Positions 16,787 through 25,013 of a stretch of DNA of 64,000 bases are shown here, in pieces. Source of the stretch: Ornithinibacillus bavariensis. GTDB taxonomy: Bacteria > Bacillota > Bacilli > Bacillales > Amphibacillaceae. Location of the stretch: assembly GCF_018333235.1 (NCBI RefSeq), contig NZ_BORP01000002.1, positions 522,935-586,934 on the forward strand. The letters are read 5' to 3'. The notes beneath the pieces were generated by a model that ran no database searches, had not been told where the DNA came from, and was given only the letters and a program-made list of their open reading frames with translations. How positions within the stretch are numbered: position 1 is the stretch's first letter; the number at the start of each line of letters is the position of its first letter. The position numbers were made by a program, and so were the translations under genes.

Positions 16787-18523
16787 TCATTCAATTGGTA
16801 ATGATACAGAAATGGTCGTGCCTTCATTTTCTTCTGATTCCACCTGAAAATCTCCTTTATGGAGCTTTGCAATCTGTAAAGCAATGCTCATGCCAAGTCC
16901 GGTTCCTTCCACTCTTTCATCTGTATTGGTGCCACGATAGAAACGATCAAATAAATGCTGTTTCGTGCTCTCATCCATACCAACACCATTATCACTAATA
17001 GTTATCATTATTTGGTCACTCTCCGTAACATCCACAACATGTATATCAATCGTCGTATTTTTTGGATTATGTTTGATTGCATTATAAATGAGATTATCCA
17101 TCATTCTCTCGAAAAGTCTTTTATTCATAGACAAATAGACTTCATAATTCAATAAGTGGACATTAATTGCATAGTCCTCAATGGTTCGATCGTTAAAGTA
17201 TTTTTCCGTGATCGCCTTCAGGAATGCGTTTAGTTCTACAGATTCAAACAAGAAATGGTTGTTATCATTTTTTAAATGAAAACTTAGAGTAAAATCTTCA
17301 ATTAGCCTAACCATATATTCACTTTTATCATTAATCGTTTTACCGATTTCAGTTAGTTCTTCCTTCGTCCAATCGTATCCTTCATTTTCTAATAGTTTTC
17401 CGTACCCTTGCATTGTGGTTAGCGGAGTACGTAAATCATGAGATATTCCTACCATCCATTCTTCTCTCGATTTTTCTAACAGTTCCCTTTCCTTTTTCGA
17501 GCTATTTAATTTTTCGGCCATAGTATAAAAAGCTTGAAAAACTTCTTTATATAATCGATAGCGAAATTTAACTTTTCCATTACGTTTAAAAATTTGTTTC
17601 TTTTCACGAGATGTAAGTACTTCTTCATATTGCTCATCTCCAAGCCTACTCAGGAAATTAGTGAAGATAAACAAAGGGTTCCCATATCGAAAACCATTCC
17701 AAATGGATACTAGGATCGTGATGAAAAGAACAATAAATGCAGTAACTGCAAAGGCAATTAAAACATTACGAGCTTCGTTAAACTCAATTTCCTTATTATT
17801 CTCATTTGGTGTGTAAAGTACCCATAATACTCCAGAATCTGGATCTTGATAGGTAGTTTCTTTAGTAGAAAAAGTATCTGGATATTCATCCCTTACAAAA
17901 ACGTCTATCGGCTTTCCACTATCAATATCTTCGCCGATTGTTAGCTGTAATGTGTCACTTGAATCATAAATTTCTAGTTTTCCTTCGTTTTTTTCTAGTA
18001 TAGCCTGTACGTAGGGGACATCCTTATCTGAAATATATCCCGCTCTACCATAGTTCTGTACAATTTGATGTAATAATTGATTCGCTCTATCCTCGTAGCC
18101 TAAAATAAATAGGTAATTATCTTTATATGTAGTTTCCAAATAAAAAACTAGTGAATATCCATAAAGCTCCTTCGACTCTTTTAAAGTGATTAAATCATTA
18201 TGGCTATAAAATTTTGGAATATTGCTTGGCACATTTCCTGAATCAATGACATGTCCATCCTCATTAATTATTTGCACCCATACATTATCTTTGGAAAGGT
18301 TTTTGTCCCAGCCGTCAGTCATTTCTAATTCGGTGAAAGAATTCCCTGTATCCATGGAAATGGCTTCAATCATTGCTTGATAGTAATTATGTTGCGAATA
18401 ATTTTGTGTAAAAAACAATACTGCAAATATTAAGGTGAATAAGATAACAAGCAGCATTGAAGCAGCAATTAGAATAAATTGCAGTAAAAAATTTAAAAAT
18501 AAACGCCATCTTAACTTTTTCAT
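16787..18523 (-). CDS. Sensor histidine kinase
   Basis: 578 residues. Membrane segments at about 9-39 and 252-276 enclose an extracytoplasmic sensor domain of about 210 residues. A HAMP-like linker leads to the HisKA motif GISHDLRTPLTTMQGYG with phospho-acceptor H362, then the HATPase_c domain (MDNLIYNAIKHNP, ISDNGVGMD, GTGLGMSIA). It overlaps the response regulator stop by 4 bases, so they are co-translated. The sensor domain is large, unlike the short loop of BceS-type kinases. It is divergent from a DUF418/ABC transporter cluster that it may regulate. Signal unknown. Confidence 0.95.
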   Translation of the reverse strand: MKKLRWRLFLNFLLQFILIAASMLLVILFTLIFAVLFFTQNYSQHNYYQAMIEAISMDTGNSFTELEMTDGWDKNLSKDNVWVQIINEDGHVIDSGNVPSNIPKFYSHNDLITLKESKELYGYSLVFYLETTYKDNYLFILGYEDRANQLLHQIVQNYGRAGYISDKDVPYVQAILEKNEGKLEIYDSSDTLQLTIGEDIDSGKPIDVFVRDEYPDTFSTKETTYQDPDSGVLWVLYTPNENNKEIEFNEARNVLIAFAVTAFIVLFITILVSIWNGFRYGNPLFIFTNFLSRLGDEQYEEVLTSREKKQIFKRNGKVKFRYRLYKEVFQAFYTMAEKLNSSKKERELLEKSREEWMVGISHDLRTPLTTMQGYGKLLENEGYDWTKEELTEIGKTINDKSEYMVRLIEDFTLSFHLKNDNNHFLFESVELNAFLKAITEKYFNDRTIEDYAINVHLLNYEVYLSMNKRLFERMMDNLIYNAIKHNPKNTTIDIHVVDVTESDQIMITISDNGVGMDESTKQHLFDRFYRGTNTDERVEGTGLGMSIALQIAKLHKGDFQVESEENEGTTISVSLPIE

Positions 18524-19239
18524 GATATATTTCCTTTTACTAGTTTATAGCCAAGTCCACGAACTGTAACAAGATACTCAGGATTACTAGGGTCTTTCTC
18601 AATTTTTTCTCGAATTCTTCTAATATGTACAGAAACGGTATTATCATCTACATAGCTATCAAATCCCCATACTGCTTCCAGGAGGGTAGATTTGGATAAT
18701 ACAATATTTGGATGTTTACAAAAATAAAGTAATAGTAAATAGACCTGTGAAGGACAACTGACCACCTTTCCCGCTACGATCAATTCTCCAGCTGCTTCAT
18801 CTAATACAAATCTTCCATATTCATATCGCTTCTGTGGAATAGAGGTATTTTGAATCTGACTTTCAGCCCTTCTGATATACGCTTTAATTCTAGCAGCAAT
18901 CTCTAAAGGGTTAAATGGTTTGGTAACATAATCATCGCCCCCTGTTGCAAAGCCAGTCAGAACATCTAAGTCAGAGACCCTAGCAGTCAAAAACAGGATA
19001 TAAGCGTTCGAAAGCTGTTTTATTTGTGGACAAAATTCAAACCCATTTCCATCAGGAAGCATGACATCAAGAATAATAATATCAACGGTATTTCCCTCTA
19101 AGAACTTCAATGCATCCTTTCCCGTGTGGGCTTTGTATACATAATGAAACCCCTCTTTATGCAACATTGTTTCTAGCATCGTTACGATTGATTTTTCGTC
19201 ATCAACAATCAGTATAGATATATCTTTCAACTTCCTCAC
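18520..19239 (-). CDS. OmpR/PhoB-family response regulator
   Basis: 239 residues. Receiver domain (1-120) with acidic pair in IVDDEKS, phosphorylation site D58 in IIILDVMLPDG and K in YVTKPFNP. C-terminal winged helix (about 140-235) with the SVHIRRIREKIE recognition helix. First gene of the operon with the histidine kinase. Likely controls its own operon or the divergent DUF418/ABC genes at 19461-22597, by position only. Confidence 0.96.
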   Translation of the reverse strand: MRKLKDISILIVDDEKSIVTMLETMLHKEGFHYVYKAHTGKDALKFLEGNTVDIIILDVMLPDGNGFEFCPQIKQLSNAYILFLTARVSDLDVLTGFATGGDDYVTKPFNPLEIAARIKAYIRRAESQIQNTSIPQKRYEYGRFVLDEAAGELIVAGKVVSCPSQVYLLLLYFCKHPNIVLSKSTLLEAVWGFDSYVDDNTVSVHIRRIREKIEKDPSNPEYLVTVRGLGYKLVKGNIS

Positions 19240-19460
19240 CCCAATTTATCATACCATTTGAAGTTTACGAGAAGTTGAACAAAAAATTATTACAGTAAGT
19301 AAGAATTCCATTAAGAATATGCCAACAACCCATAGAAAAGCAAAGGATCTCTCAATGGCACAGAATTATTAATAATTTATCTATTGGTAAACTTTTGTTC
19401 AATTTGTAGAAAACTGGAATTGCTACGATAACTTTAGAGATGAAGAAGGAGTAAAGAGAG

Positions 19461-20653
19461 ATGAGAAGATTACAAATTATTGATGGGTTAAGAGGTCTTA
19501 GTTTAATAGGTATATTGATTGCAAACATGCTTATCTTTCAATATGGGATGTTTGGCAAGGATAGTATAGCTAGCTTTCAGCTAACAGCATTTGATATGCC
19601 TGCATATGTGTGGGTAAAGATATTTGTAGAATCTAGCTTTATGCCTATTTTTTGTTTTTATTTGGTTATTCTATTATTCTACTGAAAAATAAACTTGAAT
19701 ATCACAATAAAAGAACGATATGGCATCTAGTCCGTCGGTTCTTTCTATTATTGGTTATTGGATTACTGCATAGTACGTTTATTTGGGAGGGAGATATTTT
19801 ATTTGCTTATGGGATGCTAGGTTTTGTGACTTTGTTCTTCTTAAATCGAAAGAAAAGGACACTTTTCATTTGGGCGATTGTTTTATTTACCCTAACATCT
19901 ATCTTAGGACTAGGAGAATTTGAAAAATCAGCTAAGGAAATAACAAGTGCTGAAGCATATGTTCAGAAGGAAACGACAATTTATTCATCTGGAGGATATT
20001 GGGAAACCGTTGATTTTCGCTTGAATGCAGATCTTCCTTTAGGTATTCCAGATTATGCTTACTTATTTATTCTATTGTTGGCACCGATGATGTATTGTCC
20101 AATGCTTTTATTCGGGATGTATGCCGCTAAAAGTGGCTGGTTTACAGATCCTAGTCAGGAAAGAAAAAGGTATATCCGTTTTGCAGTAATCTTTTTAGTG
20201 ACTGGGCTTATCTTAAAATCAATCAAATTCGTTTTCCTAGATTTTGCATTAGGTGAGAGTCTATATATGATTGGGGCACCACTTCTTGCAATTGGATATA
20301 TCTTTCTATTCAGTATTCTATATACCGAAAAAAGGTGGAGCTTTTTATTGTTTTTTGAAAAAGTTGGGCGCCTATCGATGACCAATTATTTACTTCAAAG
20401 CATCATTTGTACCTCTATTTTTTATGGATATGGTATAGGTCTATTTGGCAAGATCGGTGTATTTTATGGAATTATATTAGCTATCGGGATATATAGCCTC
20501 CAATTTATAGCTAGTTATTATTATTTAAGACTTTGGAAAATGGGGCCATTTGAAAAGCTGTTGAGGGTTTTCACCTATTTAACATGGAAAGGAAGGGTAA
20601 AGACCACTCTAAAGAAAAAGCAACATACGGGACAGAAAGCTGTGGGTAGTTAA
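19461..20653 (+). pseudogene. DUF418 membrane protein gene with a frameshift
   Basis: Two frames together encode one DUF418 protein of about 397 residues. Frame 1 (19461-19685) gives MRRLQIIDGLRGLSLIGILI up to ESSFMPIF; frame 2 resumes as LFLFGYSIILLKNKLE and runs to 20653. The break is at a T6 run (19648-19653). One extra T (T7) restores a continuous reading frame through SFMPIFLFLFGYS, a typical DUF418 stretch. DUF418 proteins are multi-spanning membrane proteins of unclear function. Possible explanations are a real 1-base deletion, sequencing error, or slippage at the run. Downstream ABC genes follow within 20 bases. Confidence 0.8.
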
Positions 20654-20670
20654 AAAAGTATGGAGGGAGG

Positions 20671-21651
20671 ATGGTAGTCCTCTCACAGTCTAACTTTAAT
20701 AATCGATTTAAGGGGCGATATCTATTGGATAATACAGCAATGAAACTAATAAATCTGAAGAAATCAATAGGAAAGAAACAAATCATTAAAGGATTAGAAT
20801 TTGAAATTAAATCTGGTGAAGTTTTTGGCTTTCTTGGACCAAACGGGGCAGGGAAAACAACAACAATCCGTATGATGGTAGGTCTAATGAGAATTACAGA
20901 AGGGGATGTGGTTATACAAGGTAAAAGTATAAAACATCATTATAAAGAGGCAATACGTGAGGTTGGTGCTATTGTAGAGAATCCGGAAATGTATCCGTTT
21001 ATGACAGGCTTACAAAATTTAAACCACTTTGCTAGGATGATTCCTGGTATTAGTAAGGAGAGAGTTCAAGAGGTTATTTCCTTAGTAGGCCTGGAAAAAG
21101 CGATTAAGCAAAAGGTGAACAAGTACTCTTTAGGAATGCGTCAACGATTAGGAATTGCTCAAGCATTGTTACATAAGCCTTCTGTTCTTATTTTAGATGA
21201 ACCGACTAATGGGCTTGATCCAGCAGGGATAAGAGAAATTCGTCAATATATTCGCAGGCTAGCGACAGAGGAAAATGTGGCTGTGATTATCTCTAGTCAT
21301 CTGTTATCCGAAATAGAATTGATGTGTGATCGGATTGCAGTTATAAAGAATGGGGAGCTAGTCGCCATTCAATCGGTGAGTCCTATAGCAGATGACATAG
21401 AAGAACTGGTTTGTCGGGTCCAATTAGAAGCAAAACCAGCTAACAAAGCTATTAGCATTATGAAAGAAGAATTTGGAATGGATGGGGACTTCGATCGTGG
21501 ATTGATTCATTTTCATTGTCAACGGGAACTCATACCAAACGTCATTCAAAGCTTTGTGAAAAACGATATCTCCATTTATCGTGTAGAGGTATCAAAGGCA
21601 ACCTTAGAAGATAAATTTTTTGATTTGATAGGAGAGAACACAATTGGTTAA
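20671..21651 (+). CDS. ABC exporter ATP-binding protein
   Basis: 326 residues at the first ATG. Walker A GPNGAGKTT, a signature SLGMRQRLGIAQAL, Walker B VLILDEPTNGLDPAG and switch H in ISSHLL are intact. This is the BcrA/CcmA-like subfamily (drug or peptide export), with an 80-residue C-terminal extension. The N-terminal 18 residues before TTG 20725 are unlike the family, and AAGGGG (20710-20715) is well placed for that TTG, so the true start may be 20725. The permease gene overlaps its end by 8 bases. Confidence 0.94.
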   Translation: MVVLSQSNFNNRFKGRYLLDNTAMKLINLKKSIGKKQIIKGLEFEIKSGEVFGFLGPNGAGKTTTIRMMVGLMRITEGDVVIQGKSIKHHYKEAIREVGAIVENPEMYPFMTGLQNLNHFARMIPGISKERVQEVISLVGLEKAIKQKVNKYSLGMRQRLGIAQALLHKPSVLILDEPTNGLDPAGIREIRQYIRRLATEENVAVIISSHLLSEIELMCDRIAVIKNGELVAIQSVSPIADDIEELVCRVQLEAKPANKAISIMKEEFGMDGDFDRGLIHFHCQRELIPNVIQSFVKNDISIYRVEVSKATLEDKFFDLIGENTIG

Positions 21652-22597
21652 TTTTTGGCAGCTTACACAAAATGAATTAAAAAAGATTTACATCCAAAAG
21701 GCTACTTGGGTGATGTATATCCTTCTTATTGTCATTCTATTTGGGGCAGCATTAATTACAATTACTAGTGACTTCATAACGAGGGACTACAATGAAGACA
21801 CTTGGCGTGAAGAGCTACAGGAGGAAAACAATAAATTAACGAAGGAGATGCAAGAAGAGGCAATTTTTCAGGAGTACAATACCGGTTTAATTGAACAAAA
21901 CAATTATTATTTAGAACATGATATCATGCCACCAGGCTATGGTGCTTGGCAATATGTACACGAAAACATCATTCTAGTATCACTTATCAGCTTGTTCACT
22001 ATTATTGTAGCGGCTGGGATAGTTGCTAATGAATTTAAGTGGGGAACAATCAAGCTATTGCTGATACGTCCTAGTTCTAGAGTAAAGATACTCTTATCAA
22101 AATATGTTGCAGTAATATTGTTTGCTTTGCTGACACTTCTTTTTTTAATAGCTTTTTCATGGTTGATTGGTGCTTTATTCTTCGGTGTTGATGGATTAAA
22201 TCCCCATATGGTAATGGAGAAGAATAATGGATTAGCGTATGTATCAATAATAAAAGAAGTTTTAGTCGGATATGGTTTCAAGATGGTTAATCTAATTATG
22301 ATGGCTACCTTTGCGTTTATGATTTCGAGTATTTTTAGGAGTAGTGCTCTTGCTATTGGTATAGCTGTATTTTTAATGTTAGCAGGAAACTCAATTGTCA
22401 TGTTTTTTGCAGAACATAGCTGGGCAAAATTTATTTTGTTTGCGAATACAGATTTAAGCCAATATGTAAATGGTAACGAACCTTTCATGGAAGGAATGAG
22501 TCTAACATTTTCTATCATCATCCTATTGATTTATTATGCCTTTTTCGCAATCTCATCTTGGATTGTATTCGTTAAGCGTGATGTAGCTGGTTCGTAA
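21644..22597 (+). CDS. ABC-2 type permease
   Basis: 317 residues beginning at TTG. Membrane segments at about 22-40, 105-128, 155-180, 215-235, 240-260 and 285-308, with a large loop after the first segment; the FKWGTIKLLLIRPSSR sequence is typical of ABC-2 permeases paired with BcrA-like ATPases. Translationally coupled to the ATPase gene. Probably exports a peptide antibiotic or lipid-like compound, or provides resistance; the substrate cannot be predicted. Confidence 0.9.
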   Translation: MVNFWQLTQNELKKIYIQKATWVMYILLIVILFGAALITITSDFITRDYNEDTWREELQEENNKLTKEMQEEAIFQEYNTGLIEQNNYYLEHDIMPPGYGAWQYVHENIILVSLISLFTIIVAAGIVANEFKWGTIKLLLIRPSSRVKILLSKYVAVILFALLTLLFLIAFSWLIGALFFGVDGLNPHMVMEKNNGLAYVSIIKEVLVGYGFKMVNLIMMATFAFMISSIFRSSALAIGIAVFLMLAGNSIVMFFAEHSWAKFILFANTDLSQYVNGNEPFMEGMSLTFSIIILLIYYAFFAISSWIVFVKRDVAGS

Positions 22598-22653
22598 AAA
22601 GCTTATTTTAATCATAAAAAACCCTTTTACCCTTATTTACTATGGTAAAGGAT

Positions 22654-22694
22654 AAAAGGATTCTAGTTTAGAAAGATTTAACTAGAATCCTTTT
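22654..22694. terminator. Strong bidirectional terminator
   Basis: Perfect 15-bp stem AAAAGGATTCTAGTT / AACTAGAATCCTTTT between convergent genes. A second weaker hairpin (CCTTTTAC / GTAAAGG) lies just upstream at 22623-22651. Confidence 0.85.
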
Positions 22695-22749
22695 GAAAAT
22701 GTAAGGGGGATAATAAACACAGTAAAATTGTAATCGAGGTACATGTTCG

Positions 22750-23214
22750 CTAATCTGTCTGATCTCGTCTTGGATCTTTTTTACGTAGCAAGGTTTCCTC
22801 GTCCGTCTCTTCGGCAAATTCCGTTTGTAAATTTCTTCCTGGTACATAACGCATATTATCCCTTTCCTTTTCCTCTCCGTCCTGTATATACGCATGTAGC
22901 AAAGGCTCTGTTAGGGCTAGGAAAAATGCAGCGAATAAGGAAGCTAATATAACAGGCATATCTGTGACGATTAAAAAGCTTCCAAGTACGGCAAGTGTTG
23001 CGAATGCCAAAACAAAATCGGCCAGTGTTGCCATTAGATTATTTGTTCTTGGTAGAATATACTGATCCACAACGAAGTAAGAGACACCTGCTGTTAGGAT
23101 ACTGACGACTATTAAATTCATGATATTGGCATGATAAAATATCCCAAAGATAGAGAAAACAACAATTGTACTAATGATTAGCTTAATCCCAATTACCTTC
23201 CAGTTCAGATTCAA
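22750..23214 (-). CDS. DUF2512 (YndM-like) membrane protein
   Basis: About 154 residues with four membrane segments (near 8-24, 32-50, 60-80, 84-105) and a charged C-terminal tail containing EEETLLRK-like sequence. This matches the YndM/DUF2512 family of spore-forming bacilli; function unknown. The TTG at 23214 gives the family-like start MNLNWKVIGIKL and lies about 12 bases after AAAGG. The ATG at 23226 directly abuts that SD and is less likely. Confidence 0.82.
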   Translation of the reverse strand: MNLNWKVIGIKLIISTIVVFSIFGIFYHANIMNLIVVSILTAGVSYFVVDQYILPRTNNLMATLADFVLAFATLAVLGSFLIVTDMPVILASLFAAFFLALTEPLLHAYIQDGEEKERDNMRYVPGRNLQTEFAEETDEETLLRKKDPRRDQTD

Positions 23215-23358
23215 AGCGAAACACATCCTTTAGATAAGTTTTAAAACAATAACTTGTCCACACTAAAATTAGGCTGGTATTTCTCTTATTATTTGGCAAA
23301 TCACTTAAAAATATGATATCAATACGATGGAAAATAAAATTAGAAAAGAGGAGTTTAC

Positions 23359-23622
23359 ATGAAATATTTTGCTGTATTCTTACCTATGAAGGACGAGGAG
23401 AAAAGTAAGATTCACAGGCCAGAGCATTTACGTTTTTTAGAGAAGAAACAACAAGAGGGTCATATTTTTGCGAAAGGCCCCTTTACCGACGGAGCGGGTG
23501 GTCTAGTCATTTATAAGGCACAAAATCGGAATGCTGTCGAGGTGATAGTCAAAGAGGATCCCTATATTCAAACTGGTGCAAGAGGCTATGAAATCCATGA
23601 ATGGGATATGAAACAGGCATAA
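23359..23622 (+). CDS. YciI-family protein
   Basis: 87 residues with the YciI ferredoxin-like fold: RPEHLRFLEKKQQEGH contains the conserved histidine, followed by AKGPFTDGAGGLVIY and a C-terminal EIHEWDM. Members are small putative enzymes, with a His-Asp pair proposed as active site; no specific reaction is assigned. Monocistronic. Confidence 0.9.
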   Translation: MKYFAVFLPMKDEEKSKIHRPEHLRFLEKKQQEGHIFAKGPFTDGAGGLVIYKAQNRNAVEVIVKEDPYIQTGARGYEIHEWDMKQA

Positions 23623-23626
23623 ATAG

Positions 23627-23665
23627 GAAGGACTGTCCCTTTAGATGGGTGCAGTCCTTCACGTT
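23627..23665. terminator. Terminator between convergent genes
   Basis: Stem GAAGGACTG (23627-23635) / CAGTCCTTC (23652-23660), followed by ACGTTTATT. Confidence 0.7.
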
Positions 23666-23667
23666 TA

Positions 23668-24129
23668 TTAGCCTCTAGCAGCAATTCGCTGATTTTCAAT
23701 TATTTTAATTGCGACAGATTCTGTAAGCCGCTTTGTTGTTTTGGGAATTAACGATTTTAATACGGGATTAACCATTGGCCCCATTAGTCCTTTTGCAGAC
23801 ATCGTAAGATAACCAGTCATTTTCGTTTTATAAGCTGTTATGCTCTCTGCCTCGAAATAACCATTTCCTGTCACATTTTCACTGATTCCAGTTAACGTAA
23901 ATCGGACACTCGTTGGTTTTTTCCACTCGGTAATATCAATTCGCATATTAACAGTTTTTTGGATTTTTCCGATATCTCCTTTAAACTTCCAAGTCGACTG
24001 TTTTTCATTAAGTATTTGATGGTCAATATACCCGGGTACTAAAGGTGCCCACTTATTCATATCGCTAACAAACTCCCAGATTTTTTCAATTGGTAAATCC
24101 AATTCCTTGGAATAGGTGCCTCCAGGCAT
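23668..24129 (-). CDS. SRPBCC / CoxG-like protein
   Basis: 153 residues of the START-like SRPBCC fold, resembling CO dehydrogenase subunit G (CoxG): PIEKIWEFVSDMNKWAPLVPG at the start, WKFKGDIGKIQ, and a C-terminal amphipathic helix. Bacillus relatives occur without CO dehydrogenase genes, and none are seen here, so the name reflects fold rather than role. Possibly binds a hydrophobic ligand. Monocistronic with a long upstream region. Confidence 0.85.
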   Translation of the reverse strand: MPGGTYSKELDLPIEKIWEFVSDMNKWAPLVPGYIDHQILNEKQSTWKFKGDIGKIQKTVNMRIDITEWKKPTSVRFTLTGISENVTGNGYFEAESITAYKTKMTGYLTMSAKGLMGPMVNPVLKSLIPKTTKRLTESVAIKIIENQRIAARG

Positions 24130-24526
24130 AGCACAACCTCCTTTATTCTCTTATAACAACCCATATAGTAACGAAAGTCTGACATAAACTCCTTCTATTA
24201 GCCGCTTTGTTCAACTTAGGGTTTTGAAGAAATTGTTTGTATCCATTGGACAAAAATACAACCTTCACTTTAATTCATGTTACAAAGTATATTAGGATTA
24301 TGGTTAATTATTCACGAAAGTTTTGCTACAAATGAATGAAGTTTAGATATTGTCGAAAAATGTAGAACGAATGCAAATAATTAATTTTCTTTGGAATTAT
24401 TTTATCTAAAATGCCATTATGCAAAAATATTTCCAAGCAAACTTTATTTATTGTGTATTTTACCAGTCGATTTAGGTCGCAAATTTAAAAAATGAGTATT
24501 AGTCACGGTGTTTAAAATATGGTATT
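24130..24526. other. AT-rich intergenic region, no gene seen
   Basis: About 400 bases upstream of the minus-strand CoxG-like gene and plus-strand small ORF. A perfect TGTCGAA (24351-24357) preceded by TAT resembles a Spo0A box, but this motif occurs by chance at this window size. Nothing else recognised. Confidence 0.4.
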
Positions 24527-24532
24527 TATAAT
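24527..24532 (+). promoter_or_regulatory. -10 box upstream of the 43-residue ORF
   Basis: TATAAT at 24527-24532, 27 bases before the ATG. No good -35 at 17 bp, so sigma factor and use are uncertain. Confidence 0.35.
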
Positions 24533-24559
24533 ACAAGGGTATGAGAAGGAGGTATGATA

Positions 24560-24691
24560 ATGAACCAAACAGAATTTCTTGAATTAAAAAGGATAGTAGA
24601 AAGACATGAAGAAACAATTGTACAGCTAATGGAAATTATTGCCGCAACAAATAGAAGATTGTCTGAAATTAGTCTAGCTAGATTTACATAA
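24560..24691 (+). CDS. Small 43-residue protein, unknown function
   Basis: A short ORF with excellent start signals: AAGGAGG (24547-24553) about 7 bases before ATG. It encodes MNQTEFLELKRIVERHEETI and continues VQLMEIIAATNRRLSEISLA to RFT. It is a strongly amphipathic, probably all-helical peptide with E/R/L heptads, no cysteine and no signal peptide. A perfect Rho-independent terminator follows 75 bases later, so the transcript looks like a dedicated small mRNA. No family recognised. The longer minus-strand frame over the same DNA lacks start signals. Confidence 0.7.
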   Translation: MNQTEFLELKRIVERHEETIVQLMEIIAATNRRLSEISLARFT

Positions 24692-24765
24692 TATAGCACT
24701 TCTAATCTTATTTCTGCAATAATCCTCTTATAGCCTTTTATGGCCCCTCTCTCCAAGGTTAACCT

Positions 24766-24807
24766 AAAGGAGTAGTCCATCCTCGGACTACTCCTTTCCT
24801 CTTTTTT
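24766..24807 (+). terminator. Strong Rho-independent terminator
   Basis: Perfect 13-bp stem AAAGGAGTAGTCC / GGACTACTCCTTT with 6-base loop, followed by CCTCTTTTTT. Confidence 0.85.
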
Positions 24808-25013
24808 ACCATTGTTATAAGAAAATAGTAAATATACGATAAATACTATTTGTAGAAATATAAGGGGATTTGTCGTACTTTCTCTTGAGAATAAAGCTTG
24901 AAATTGATAAAATTATTAGGTATGAATTGATATAGGCTTACTCATACATTATATATAGATAAATAATCTTATAGAAAAATGTTTTTCAATCCGAATAAGA
25001 GGAGATTATGTTT

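Noticed and set aside
19630..19690. Programmed -1 frameshift in the DUF418 gene
   Set aside because: The in-frame codons ATT TTT TGT do not form a proper slippery heptamer and I saw no pseudoknot; mutation, error or transcriptional slippage are likelier.
24526..24780. Minus-strand 84-codon frame over the small plus-strand gene
   Set aside because: No SD, and the plus-strand frame has ideal start signals and a terminator; the minus frame also runs through that terminator.
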